Assembly (NCBI RefSeq): GCF_900290235.1
Contig: NZ_OLMK01000061.1
Coordinates: forward strand, 151,346 to 215,345
Reading direction: 5' to 3'
Source: Streptomyces sp. MA5143a
GTDB lineage: Bacteria; Actinomycetota; Actinomycetes; Streptomycetales; Streptomycetaceae
DNA length: 64,000 nucleotides
Position 1 is the stretch's first letter; each line of letters opens with the position of its first letter. Positions 1 through 7,514 of the stretch are shown here, piece after piece. The position numbers and the translations under genes are program-made. The notes beneath the pieces were generated by a model. That model was given only the letters and a program-made list of their open reading frames with translations. It made no database searches and had not been told where the DNA came from.

Positions 1-781
1 GGCAGCTGTCCACGGCTTCCGCGGGGCCCACCCAGTGGACCTCGTCGAACGCCTCGTAGGCGACGTTGCGCGGATGGATGCTGCTGCCCAGCCCGCGCAT
101 CAACCGCGGCCGGGCCGGCTGCCCGAAGATCGTGGAACCGGTGGAGTCGACGCCGATCAGACCGAGCGCGGGCCAGTGCCGCCGCAGCGGGCCGATGATG
201 CCCGCGCTGTGTCCGCCGGTGCCGACACTGCACACCAGGATGTCCACATGGTCGAGCTGCGCCGCGAGTTCGGCCGCCAGGGAGGCGTAACCGGCCGTGT
301 TGTCGGGGTTGTTGTACTGGTCGGGCCAGTACGCGCCGGGCAGCACGGCGAGCAGCTCCCGCAGCCGGGCGAGCCGGGCCGCCTGCCAGCCGCCGTGCTG
401 CGCCGGGCGGTCGACCAGCTCCAGCCGTACGCCGTGGGAGCGCAGCAACTGCCGCATGGACGGCTCCAGTTCGCTGTCGCCGACCAGGACCACCGGATGC
501 CCGAGGGCCTGACCGGCGAAGGCCAGTCCGATGCCCAGGGTGCCGGACGTGGACTCCACGACCGGAGCGCCGGGGCGCAGCTCACCGCGCTCGCGGGCCC
601 CCAGCAGCATGGACACGGCGGCCCGCGCCTTCATGCCGCCCGCCGCGAGCCCTTCGAGCTTGGCCCAGAAGCCGGGCTGCGGTCCGGGCAGGTCGGCGGT
701 GATCCGCGCCAGCGGTGTACGTCCGACGAGGGACAGCAGTTCCGGCCGGGCGACGGAACGCAGAACGGTCGGCGAGGTCAC
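1..781 (-). CDS. PLP-dependent cysteine synthase-like enzyme (partial, runs off left edge)
   Basis: The reading frame is open to the window edge, giving 260 N-terminal residues of a fold-type II PLP enzyme (cysteine synthase / SbnA family). Visible marks are the PLP lysine in GGMKAR (about K51, matching the GSxKxR of the family), the substrate-loop motif ESTSGTLG (about 76-83), and a later SVGTGGHSAG glycine-rich phosphate loop. The GTG start at 781 overlaps the TGA of the upstream gene (GTGA). In metallophore pathways SbnA-like enzymes make diaminopropionate precursors from O-phosphoserine and a second amino acid. Here that role is inferred from the upstream ATP-grasp and DUF364 genes and the Fur-family box. 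A plain cysteine synthase is less likely given this company. The C-terminus and any further operon genes lie outside the window. Confidence 0.85.
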   Translation of the reverse strand, partial: MTSPTVLRSVARPELLSLVGRTPLARITADLPGPQPGFWAKLEGLAAGGMKARAAVSMLLGARERGELRPGAPVVESTSGTLGIGLAFAGQALGHPVVLVGDSELEPSMRQLLRSHGVRLELVDRPAQHGGWQAARLARLRELLAVLPGAYWPDQYNNPDNTAGYASLAAELAAQLDHVDILVCSVGTGGHSAGIIGPLRRHWPALGLIGVDSTGSTIFGQPARPRLMRGLGSSIHPRNVAYEAFDEVHWVGPAEAVDSC

Positions 782-1626
782 CGGCCACCTCCCGGACCAG
801 GACACTCCAGGCGGTAGCGGTGCAGGACACCGGGACCCGCGTCCAGCCAGAAGAACGGGTACGGCTCGGCGCACACGGCGCTCACCCCGTGCCCGAGGAG
901 GCGGGGCAGTACCGCGCTGCCGGTCTGCGCGAACACCACCAACTGACTGCCGTGCCGCAGGGCGTGGCGCCGCAGCGGTTCGAACGTGTCGTTGCCGAGC
1001 GTCATCCCGGAGACGAGCAGCGCGTCACAGCGGCCGGCCGCGCCGAGCGCGTCGGTGACGATCTCCTCGCCCCACTCCGTCACCCCGCCCTTGAGGTCGC
1101 ACGGCACGTACCGCAGCGCACGGGAACGCAGCGCTTCCAGCAGGGAGTTGACGACCCCGACGACGAGGACCGTCGAGCCGGCCGGCAGATCGAGCAGGTC
1201 GACGACCGCGTCGGCCCGCGCCCGGGACTTCTCCAGGGAGGTGCCGGCCGGCAGGGCGAACGGACGCGCCCCGTTGTCCGGGGTGTGCGGGGTGACGTGC
1301 ATCAGATAGGCGTCGAGCGCCGCCACCCGCACCGGCGCCAGCGGATGGTCCAGCAGCCGGGCCACATCGGCGCCCACGCAGTCGTCGATCGCCGTATCGG
1401 GCAGGGCGCCCGGCTCGACCGCGCAGGAGCCGACGGCACCGGCGAGCCGCAGGCTGAGCACCTCGTTGCGGTAGCCGGTGCCGCGCCCGTCGTGCCGTAC
1501 GGCCTGCCGGGTCGTGAAGGCCACCGCGATCCGCAGGGTCCTCGGGTCGGGACCGAGCTCTCCGGCCCGGGCCCGCTCCAGCAGTTCCTCGTACGTGGCC
1601 GCGCGGGCCGTCACGGCGATGGTCAC
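778..1626 (-). CDS. DUF4213/DUF364 Rossmann-like protein (putative heavy-metal chelation family)
   Basis: This 282-residue protein starts at GTG 1626, which overlaps the TGA of the ATP-grasp gene (GTGA). The N-terminal third resembles DUF4213 (HPLAPVRVAALDAY region). The C-terminal half resembles DUF364: a Rossmann-like strand-loop STVLVVGVVNSLLEALRS, a CDLKGG segment, and the ALLVSGMTLGNDTFEPL segment. Pfam describes DUF364 as a putative heavy-metal chelation domain, but no biochemical role is settled. Its place between an ATP-grasp ligase and a cysteine-synthase-like enzyme, overlapping both, says it acts in the same pathway. It could be a metallophore biosynthetic enzyme or a metal-handling factor; the sequence alone does not decide. 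Confidence 0.8.
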   Translation of the reverse strand: MTIAVTARAATYEELLERARAGELGPDPRTLRIAVAFTTRQAVRHDGRGTGYRNEVLSLRLAGAVGSCAVEPGALPDTAIDDCVGADVARLLDHPLAPVRVAALDAYLMHVTPHTPDNGARPFALPAGTSLEKSRARADAVVDLLDLPAGSTVLVVGVVNSLLEALRSRALRYVPCDLKGGVTEWGEEIVTDALGAAGRCDALLVSGMTLGNDTFEPLRRHALRHGSQLVVFAQTGSAVLPRLLGHGVSAVCAEPYPFFWLDAGPGVLHRYRLECPGPGGGR

Positions 1627-2879
1627 CGGATCACCAGCCCGGCGCTCAACTCGCCGAGCAGCGCCTCGACCTGCGTCCGCGCGCCCTGCCCACGGGGGTC
1701 GCCCACCATGATGTGCCCGAGGTACTCGTTGTTGCTGCCGGCCGACCTGACCGGCCGTCCCGGTTCGGCGAGTTGCGTCTCCAGAACCCCGTCGGCGCGC
1801 TTCAACGGGGTGTCGTCCAGGGCGTCGAGCGTGCCCGAGACCTCGGGCACGAGGAAGCCGACGGCCGCGCTGCGCAGCCCGGTCTCGCGACGTGTCAGGT
1901 CGGGCGCGACGCCGAGGGCGACGTCGACGGCGGCAGCGGCGAGGTCGATGCCGGTGACATGCCGGATCAGTTCGGTGATGCGGTTCCCGGCGGGCCGCGG
2001 GTTGACCTCGACGACACGGGGGCCGTCCGGGGTCAGCTTGATCTCGGTGTGCGCCACGACGCCGTCGGTCAACCCGAGGGCCTTGAGCGCGCAGAGCGCC
2101 GTCTGCTCGGCGGCGTCCGCGTCGGCCGACGACAGGTCGGCGGGGAACATGTGCCCGGTCTCGATGAACGCCGGTGCCCCGCCGATGCTCTTGTCGGTCA
2201 CCCCGACGACGTGCACCGCTCCCGCGTACGAGACGGTCTCCACGCTCACCTCGGGGCCGGTCAGCAACTCCTCCAGGAGCACGGCGGGCACCCGCCGCTG
2301 CCCGCGCGCGTTCAGCGGGAAGTCGGTCAACGCGCCTACAGCAGCCGCCAGTTCGCTCTCGTCGTCGATGCGGCGCACATACATGCCCGCGCACAGGTCG
2401 ACCGGCTTCACGACCAGCGGATAACCGATGTCCCGCGCCGCCCGCGCGAGATCGGCCCACTCCTCGTGGACGGCGAAGCGCGGTCCCGGCACCCCCGCGT
2501 CGGTGAGGACGCGGCGGGTGGAGTCCTTGCGGCAGGCGTTCTCGACCGCCTCCGGGCCGGGTCCGGGCAGTCCGAGGCGCCCGGCGATCCGGGCGACGGC
2601 CGGCAGGTAGTAGTCGCAGGACGAGATGACCCCGTCGAAGCCGAACACGCCGTCGAGCCGCTCGATCTCCGGCAGCAGCGTGCCGAGGTCGTTGGTGTCG
2701 GCCGTGATCACATGGCGCGCGCCGAGCAGGGGGTGCGCGGTGCCCTCGGGGGCCGAGCGCAGGTAGTGGTGCAGGTCGCGGGTGAGGAACGTGAACTCGT
2801 GTCCGCCCTCCCGAACGGCCCGTGGCAGCAGCCTGCTCATCGATCCGACCCAGCTCTCGACCACCAACAGATGAGCCAC
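1623..2879 (-). CDS. ATP-grasp domain ligase, first gene of metal-regulated operon
   Basis: This 418-residue protein is the first gene of the operon. It shows ATP-grasp features: YPLVVKPVDLCAGMYV (ATP-binding lysine strand, about residues 153-168), VLLEELLTGPEVSVE (hinge and acidic strand), and the metal-binding EVNPRPAGN loop near residue 275. The N-terminal LLVVESW... pre-ATP-grasp segment is also typical. The family joins a carboxylate to an amine through an acyl-phosphate, so amide formation on a small molecule is expected. The GTG start at 2879 has a GGGGAG ribosome site a few bases upstream. It overlaps the next gene by 4 nt. The Fur/Zur-type box lies about 95 nt upstream, so metal starvation probably induces it. 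The substrate cannot be read from sequence. Confidence 0.88.
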   Translation of the reverse strand: MAHLLVVESWVGSMSRLLPRAVREGGHEFTFLTRDLHHYLRSAPEGTAHPLLGARHVITADTNDLGTLLPEIERLDGVFGFDGVISSCDYYLPAVARIAGRLGLPGPGPEAVENACRKDSTRRVLTDAGVPGPRFAVHEEWADLARAARDIGYPLVVKPVDLCAGMYVRRIDDESELAAAVGALTDFPLNARGQRRVPAVLLEELLTGPEVSVETVSYAGAVHVVGVTDKSIGGAPAFIETGHMFPADLSSADADAAEQTALCALKALGLTDGVVAHTEIKLTPDGPRVVEVNPRPAGNRITELIRHVTGIDLAAAAVDVALGVAPDLTRRETGLRSAAVGFLVPEVSGTLDALDDTPLKRADGVLETQLAEPGRPVRSAGSNNEYLGHIMVGDPRGQGARTQVEALLGELSAGLVIR

Positions 2880-2971
2880 GGCTCCCCTTTTCGTGCGGTG
2901 TGGTTCAGGCGTCAGGGCAGCCCGACGGCGCCTCGACAGGGAGGCGCCCGGGTTGACATGCCCACCTTATC

Positions 2972-2990
2972 GATAATCATTTTCATTGTC
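2972..2990 (-). promoter_or_regulatory. Fur-family operator, best fit Zur box
   Basis: On the minus strand the 19 bases read GACAATGAAAATGATTATC. They match 16 of 19 positions of the classical Fur box GATAATGATAATCATTATC, and the core TGAAAATGATTATCG matches 13 of 15 of the Streptomyces Zur palindrome TGAAAATGATTTTCA. It is a sharp AT-rich island in GC-rich DNA, about 95 nt ahead of the ATP-grasp gene. Iron control in Streptomyces normally uses DmdR/IdeR, whose box looks different, so Zur (zinc) is the better guess. Confidence 0.75.
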
Positions 2991-2999
2991 ATGTGGTTG

Positions 3000-3305
3000 G
3001 GGCGAGGGAGGGGCGCGGCCCGCGCCACCGGACTGCCCGGCCGTCCGGCAGCGGCGCTCGCCGTCCTCGTCAACACCCGTGGTCTGACCGAACTCGTCAT
3101 CCTGGCCGTGGGCCTCCGGCTCGGCGCGCTGGACGACCGGTTGTACTCCTCCATGGTCGTCATGGCCCTCGTCACGACAGCGACGGCGAGGCCCCTCCTG
3201 CACCTGATCCTGCCCACGCGCCCGGCGGCACAGGACCTTCCCGGACGCCGCCCCTACCCGATCTCGACCACCCGCGCCCAGTCCGGCGGCGAGTCCGGCA
3301 CGTAG
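3000..3305 (+). pseudogene. 3' remnant of a CPA2-type cation/proton antiporter gene
   Basis: An uninterrupted frame encodes about 100 residues that look like the last transmembrane segments of a CPA2 Na+/H+ (or K+/H+) antiporter: an LVNTRGLTELVILAVGLRLG motif, then a VMALVTT segment and a short hydrophobic tail. Intact family members are about 400 residues or more, so at least three quarters of the gene is missing. The homology stops just inside the Fur/Zur-box island, and no start codon with a ribosome site fits. Its 3' end overlaps the end of the convergent VWA gene. I read it as the stump left where the metal-regulated operon joined this locus. Confidence 0.65.
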
Positions 3306-4504
3306 TCGGGGTCTTCTTCGTCCCAGGAGTGGCCGTTCCGGGGAAACAGGCCCACCACCGTCCGGCACGCGGGCCGACTCGACGGCCACGGTGTCTGACC
3401 GTCGGTCAGGACCACGACGACATCGGGCCGGGGCCGCGACCGCAGCGCCCGGGCGAAGCCGCTCCGCAGATCCGTGCCCCCACCGCCCACCAGGGGGATG
3501 CCCTCCGCCCGGCACAGCGGATGAGCGATCCGGGCCGCCGCGTCACAGGGCACCACGGTGACCAGATCCCGTCTCCCGCCCACGGCACGGGAGATCGCGG
3601 CCACCTCCAGCAGCGCACTGCCCAGTTCGGCGTCGCTGACCGACCCGGAGGTGTCGATGACCACCGAGACCCGGGGCGGGGTGCGCCGCAGACTCGGCAG
3701 CACCGCCCCCGGCACCCCCGCCGACCGCCGGGACGGCCGGCCATAGGTGTAGTCGTCGCCCCCGCCCGCGACGGCGACCGCCGCACGCACCGCCGCGCCC
3801 AGCAACTCCCGCCACGGCTGCGGCGGATGGAACGCGTCCTCCGCCCATCGCCGCCACCCCTCCGGGGCGTGGCCCGGGCGCCCCTTGATGCCCTGGGCGA
3901 CCCGGAAACGGACCCCGTCCTTCTCCCGCTCGCTCAGGCCGTGCGCCCCGTCGGGGCCGAGGTCCCACTCCCGCTCCAGCCCGTCGGCGCCGCTGCCGCA
4001 GTCCAGCCAGGCCAGATCGTTCATCAACGGCCCGAGCCGGAACAGCCGCAGGTACTCCTCCATGAGCAGCCCCTCACGCAGCCGCAGCGTCTCCGGCTCG
4101 ACGGCGCCCTCCGGCTTGACCAGCCGGTCGCCGAACGCGTCGTCGTTGATCTCGCAGTCCGCGGCGATGTTGATCCGCAGCCGGTCCCCGCGGCCGGTCA
4201 GCCCCAGCTCCCTGGCGATCCGGTCGCCGCGCCCGTGGTGGTCGCGCAGCAGATGGGACACCTCGTGCACCCAGACGCCCGCCAGTTCCTCCACCGGTGT
4301 GCGGTCCACGAAGGCGGGGGAGATGTAACACCGCCAGTGCGGGTCCACGGCCATGGTGGGCACCTGCCGGGACACGACGGGATGCAGCGCGAACAGCGCC
4401 GTCGCCAGATAGGGCCGCGCCCTCGCCGCCTGGAGCCTGGCCGTGAACAGCTTGTCGCGGTCCAGTGCCGCGTCGAGGCGCGCCCTCGTCGTGTCGGCGC
4501 TCAT
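3254..4504 (-). CDS. VWA-like domain protein with putative metallopeptidase motif (DUF2201-like)
   Basis: This 416-residue protein has an N-terminal metallopeptidase-like domain with an HExxH-type motif (HEVSHLLRDHH, about residue 87). The C-terminal von Willebrand A-like domain carries a DTSGSVSD MIDAS sequence and a GGGGTDLRSGF loop. This matches the 'VWA-like / putative metallopeptidase' family paired with MoxR ATPases. The ATG at 4504 overlaps the TGA of the ATPase gene (ATGA), so the two are translationally coupled; a longer frame upstream is inside the ATPase gene and is not used. MoxR-VWA pairs act as chaperone-like machines that remodel or activate partner complexes. The client is unknown, though the intact HExxH suggests zinc-dependent proteolysis is possible. 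Confidence 0.88.
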   Translation of the reverse strand: MSADTTRARLDAALDRDKLFTARLQAARARPYLATALFALHPVVSRQVPTMAVDPHWRCYISPAFVDRTPVEELAGVWVHEVSHLLRDHHGRGDRIARELGLTGRGDRLRINIAADCEINDDAFGDRLVKPEGAVEPETLRLREGLLMEEYLRLFRLGPLMNDLAWLDCGSGADGLEREWDLGPDGAHGLSEREKDGVRFRVAQGIKGRPGHAPEGWRRWAEDAFHPPQPWRELLGAAVRAAVAVAGGGDDYTYGRPSRRSAGVPGAVLPSLRRTPPRVSVVIDTSGSVSDAELGSALLEVAAISRAVGGRRDLVTVVPCDAAARIAHPLCRAEGIPLVGGGGTDLRSGFARALRSRPRPDVVVVLTDGQTPWPSSRPACRTVVGLFPRNGHSWDEEDPDYVPDSPPDWARVVEIG

Positions 4505-5763
4505 CGGCGGACCTTCGTCGCCGCGGCGGCACGGCTCGCCGCCTCGTCCGCCCGCCGGGACAGCGTGACCACTCCGGCGAGCTGCTCGATCTCCGCCGGC
4601 ACGTCCCAGTCCTCCCGGCGCAGTGAGGCGAGCGTCGTCGCGGGGACGACCACCAGATCCGGGGCACCCGTCTCCAACGCCCGGACCAGCAGTGCCCACG
4701 CGGCGTCCCAGCGGGGCTTCTCCGGGCGTGCCCGTACGGCCGCCACGACCCCGTCGAGCACCGCCTGCCGCAGATCACCCCGGTCGGGCAGCGCCGCGCG
4801 CGCCGGGTCCGCGAGCAGCTCCTCGGGATCCGGCAGGTCCATCCGGTCCAGGCTCGCCAGCAGCTCCAGCCCCGGCCCGTCGCCGACGGTGCCCCTGACC
4901 AGCAGGGACAGGACGTCGCGGGAGACCCCGGAGGCGGTGGCGAAGGCGATCAGCCGCAGGGTCATCTCCCAGCTGCGCGGCGAGGGCCAGGCGCCGCCCC
5001 GCCGGCTCTCGCTGTTGGGCAGTTGGTGCACCAGCTTGGGGCGGGCCGCGAGCAGCCCGCACACCGCGCGGCGGGCGTGGTCCACGGCTTCCGGGAGCCT
5101 CTCCGGGGCGAGCCGGGGCAGGGTCGCGCGCGGCCAGGTCCCGCCGAGACCCCGGACGACGACCTCGTGGTCGTGGGTCCATTGCAGGTGCACGAACCGG
5201 TTGGCGAGCGGCGGGCTCAGCTCCCAGCCGTCGGCCGCCGAGGACCGGGGGTTGGCGGCGGCCACGATCCGCACCTCGGGCGGCAGTTGGAGCGTGCCGA
5301 TCCGCCGCTCCAGCACCAGCCGCAGCAGGGCGGCCTGTACGGCCGGCGGCGCGGTCGACAGCTCGTCCAGGAACAGCAGGCCCCGCCCGGCCCGCACCAG
5401 GCGCACCGCCCAGTCCGGCGGGGCCATCGGCACTCCCTGCTCGGCGGGGTCGTCGCCCACGACGGGCAGGCCCGAGAAGTCGGACGGCTCGTGCACGCTG
5501 GCGATCACCGTCGTCAACGGCAGGTCCAGCGCGGCGGCGAGCTGGGTCAGCGCCGCCGTCTTGCCGATGCCCGGCTCACCCCACAGCAGTACGGGCAGAT
5601 CGGCGGCGACGGCCAGTGTCAGCGCCTCCAGTTGGGTGTCGGGCCGGGGTTCGGTGGTGGTGTCGCGCAACAGGGTCAGCAGAGCGTCGGCCACGTCCAG
5701 TTGGGAGGCGAAGGACACCTCCGGGGTGGCAGAAACAGGGGCAAAGGGTGCGTAAGTCGTCAT
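4501..5763 (-). CDS. MoxR-type AAA+ ATPase
   Basis: This 420-residue AAA+ protein has a Walker A GEPGIGKT near residue 62, a Walker B LLFLDEL with following sensor-type AAANPRSS, and an arginine-containing ANRFVHL segment typical of MoxR-family ATPases. The ATG start at 5763 begins MTTYAPFAPV. It overlaps the downstream VWA gene by 4 nt and follows the unknown gene at 5865-7280 by 101 nt, all in the same direction. It likely uses ATP hydrolysis to remodel a protein complex together with the VWA partner. Compared with RavA or classical MoxR (about 300-500 residues) the length is ordinary. Confidence 0.9.
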   Translation of the reverse strand: MTTYAPFAPVSATPEVSFASQLDVADALLTLLRDTTTEPRPDTQLEALTLAVAADLPVLLWGEPGIGKTAALTQLAAALDLPLTTVIASVHEPSDFSGLPVVGDDPAEQGVPMAPPDWAVRLVRAGRGLLFLDELSTAPPAVQAALLRLVLERRIGTLQLPPEVRIVAAANPRSSAADGWELSPPLANRFVHLQWTHDHEVVVRGLGGTWPRATLPRLAPERLPEAVDHARRAVCGLLAARPKLVHQLPNSESRRGGAWPSPRSWEMTLRLIAFATASGVSRDVLSLLVRGTVGDGPGLELLASLDRMDLPDPEELLADPARAALPDRGDLRQAVLDGVVAAVRARPEKPRWDAAWALLVRALETGAPDLVVVPATTLASLRREDWDVPAEIEQLAGVVTLSRRADEAASRAAAATKVRR

Positions 5764-5864
5764 GGGTGATCACCTTTGGTGTGTGGTGGGGCGGGCCGGG
5801 GCCCAGGGGCCCGGGTGAAGGGGGAAGTGGTGCGCAGAGGTCGGTGGAAGAGCGCGTCAGGTGG

Positions 5865-7280
5865 TCAGTAGAAGAGCGCGTCGCGTGAGCGGCGTGTACG
5901 GGTGGGGCGACGGCGGCCGTCCAGGCGGATGCGTTCCGGGCTGGGCCCCATCAGCCCCGTCCGGTACAGCCCGTAGGTGATCCGCCGTCGCGCGGCCGCC
6001 TCCAGTTCGTCCCGCAGCGGGCCGTCGCGCAGCACCGCCTCGGGCCCGAGCAGACCTTCGACGACGGCCAGCGCACCGGCGGTGTCCCCGTGGTCCAGCC
6101 GTTCCCGCACGCCGGACAGGCCGTCCGGGCGGCGGTGCGCCCGGTCGATCGCCTGGAGGCAGGGCAGGGGAGTGCCGGTCAGCGCGACGAGCAGTTCCTC
6201 CCGCCGGATCTCGTCCGGGTCGTGGTCCAGGGGCGCGAGCACCCCGTCGACCAGCCCGATCCGGTGCCGTTCCCCTCGGCACTCCACGACACGCGGCTCC
6301 CCCGCGGGGTCCGCCGCCCGGAGCGGCCCAACGGGCACATGGCCGGGCACCAGCGCCGAGGCGACCAGCGGATGCAGCCGGTCGGCGTCGATCGCCCCGG
6401 AACGCAGCAACTCCAGGTCGGGCGGCACCCAGGTCGCCGCGTCGGGCAGCACCGGCAGGGGGAGGGCGGCCCCGTCCCCGTCGGACGCCACCTCGATCCG
6501 CAGGGCGGGCGATCCGGCGCCGTCCGGACCGTCGTCGAGGTGCAGCAGCAGTCGGCGCCCCGACCCGAGCCGTACGAGGACGGGCCCGCCCGACCGGCCC
6601 TCGGCGGCCAGCACGATCCGCGCCTCGTCCGCCCACCGGCCCACGGCACAGCCGTACTCCGGTGGCACGGCCCCCGACGCCTCCCCGTCCGCCAGGACCG
6701 GGCCGTCCGCGGACGGCTGGCCGGCCCCGGAACGCGGGCGCAGCTCGGGGGCCCTGCGGGCGTCCCACAGATGTCGGTGCAGATCGAGTCGGTAGCGGTG
6801 GCTGGGCCGGGGATGCGGGTGGCGGCACACGTCGGGCGTCGAGCGGGACCCGGCGGATCCGTCCCACAGCGCGAGCCCGATCCGCTGGCCGGCATCCGCC
6901 CAGGCGGGCGGGGTCCGCACCACGAGGTGCACCGGGTACGGGCCCGCGCGCCCCTCGGCGCCGTACCGGGCCAATGTGATCGTCAGCCCCGGCCGCAGCA
7001 GCCCGTCGGGGGCGATCCTCGGCAGGTGCCAGCGCAGCAGGTCCGGAGCGAGATGCCGCAGGTCGGCCCGTAGCCGGGCGGCGACGTCCTGGCCGTGGCG
7101 CAGGGCGACGGTACGTGGATGGAGGTCGAGGTCGATGCCGGCGGCGGCACAGGCCCCCGCCCAGTCGCCGACCTCGCGGCGGGCGGTGGCGGCCTCGATC
7201 ATCGACGGCGGCACGGCGAACCGGCGCACGCGCGACCAGAAGGAGAGTCGGGAATCCCCGTTCGCGACATGAGTGAGCAT
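5865..7280 (-). CDS. Protein of unknown function, first gene of MoxR/VWA module
   Basis: This 471-residue protein is not one I recognise. It has no signal peptide and no membrane segment. It is rich in Arg, Leu and Gly, with mixed strand-helix content and a C-terminal arginine-rich tail (LDGRRRPTRTRRSRD). The ATG at 7280 is chosen over a GTG two codons upstream because AAGGTGAG sits 5 bases before it. It precedes the MoxR ATPase and VWA genes in the same direction, and Streptomyces MoxR/VWA pairs commonly have such a large companion. It may be an adaptor, a regulator or the client of the ATPase. Confidence 0.75.
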   Translation of the reverse strand: MLTHVANGDSRLSFWSRVRRFAVPPSMIEAATARREVGDWAGACAAAGIDLDLHPRTVALRHGQDVAARLRADLRHLAPDLLRWHLPRIAPDGLLRPGLTITLARYGAEGRAGPYPVHLVVRTPPAWADAGQRIGLALWDGSAGSRSTPDVCRHPHPRPSHRYRLDLHRHLWDARRAPELRPRSGAGQPSADGPVLADGEASGAVPPEYGCAVGRWADEARIVLAAEGRSGGPVLVRLGSGRRLLLHLDDGPDGAGSPALRIEVASDGDGAALPLPVLPDAATWVPPDLELLRSGAIDADRLHPLVASALVPGHVPVGPLRAADPAGEPRVVECRGERHRIGLVDGVLAPLDHDPDEIRREELLVALTGTPLPCLQAIDRAHRRPDGLSGVRERLDHGDTAGALAVVEGLLGPEAVLRDGPLRDELEAAARRRITYGLYRTGLMGPSPERIRLDGRRRPTRTRRSRDALFY

Positions 7281-7398
7281 CAGCACTCACCTTGCGCGGA
7301 CGGGACCCCCATTCTGTCAACGGAATGAGTCGTCATCGCGGCGAGCATAGCCCTCACCGTCCGCACGCCGATACGGGTTTTCGAACCCGCGGTCGCCC

Positions 7399-7434
7399 CG
7401 AGTGGCGATTCGAGTGGTGACCCGAGTGGTGAGG
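7399..7434. repeat. Three 12-bp direct repeats upstream of MFS gene
   Basis: Three adjacent 12-bp units begin CGAGTGGCGATT, CGAGTGGTGACC and CGAGTGGTGAGG; the first eight bases are nearly identical in all. They sit about 80-115 bp before the MFS start in a divergent promoter region. A role as tandem regulator sites is possible. Confidence 0.6.
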
Positions 7435-7514
7435 GGCATGGCGCGGGCGTACGGTCGAACAACGGACGCATGAGTGGGCCGTTCCGTCCACCGATCAGTG
7501 CCGAGCGACATGCC

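Noticed and set aside
2972..2990. DmdR/IdeR iron box at the operon promoter
   Set aside because: The sequence lacks the TTAGGTTAG-type pattern and fits the Fur/Zur AT-rich palindrome better.
2993..5755. Long plus-strand open frame opposite the VWA and MoxR genes
   Set aside because: The translated product is Arg/Pro-rich low-complexity text, typical of a GC-rich antisense frame; the minus-strand genes have clear motifs.
7374..7389. GGGTTTTCGAACCC hairpin resembling a tRNA T-arm
   Set aside because: The loop is the wrong length and no acceptor, D or anticodon arms are found nearby.
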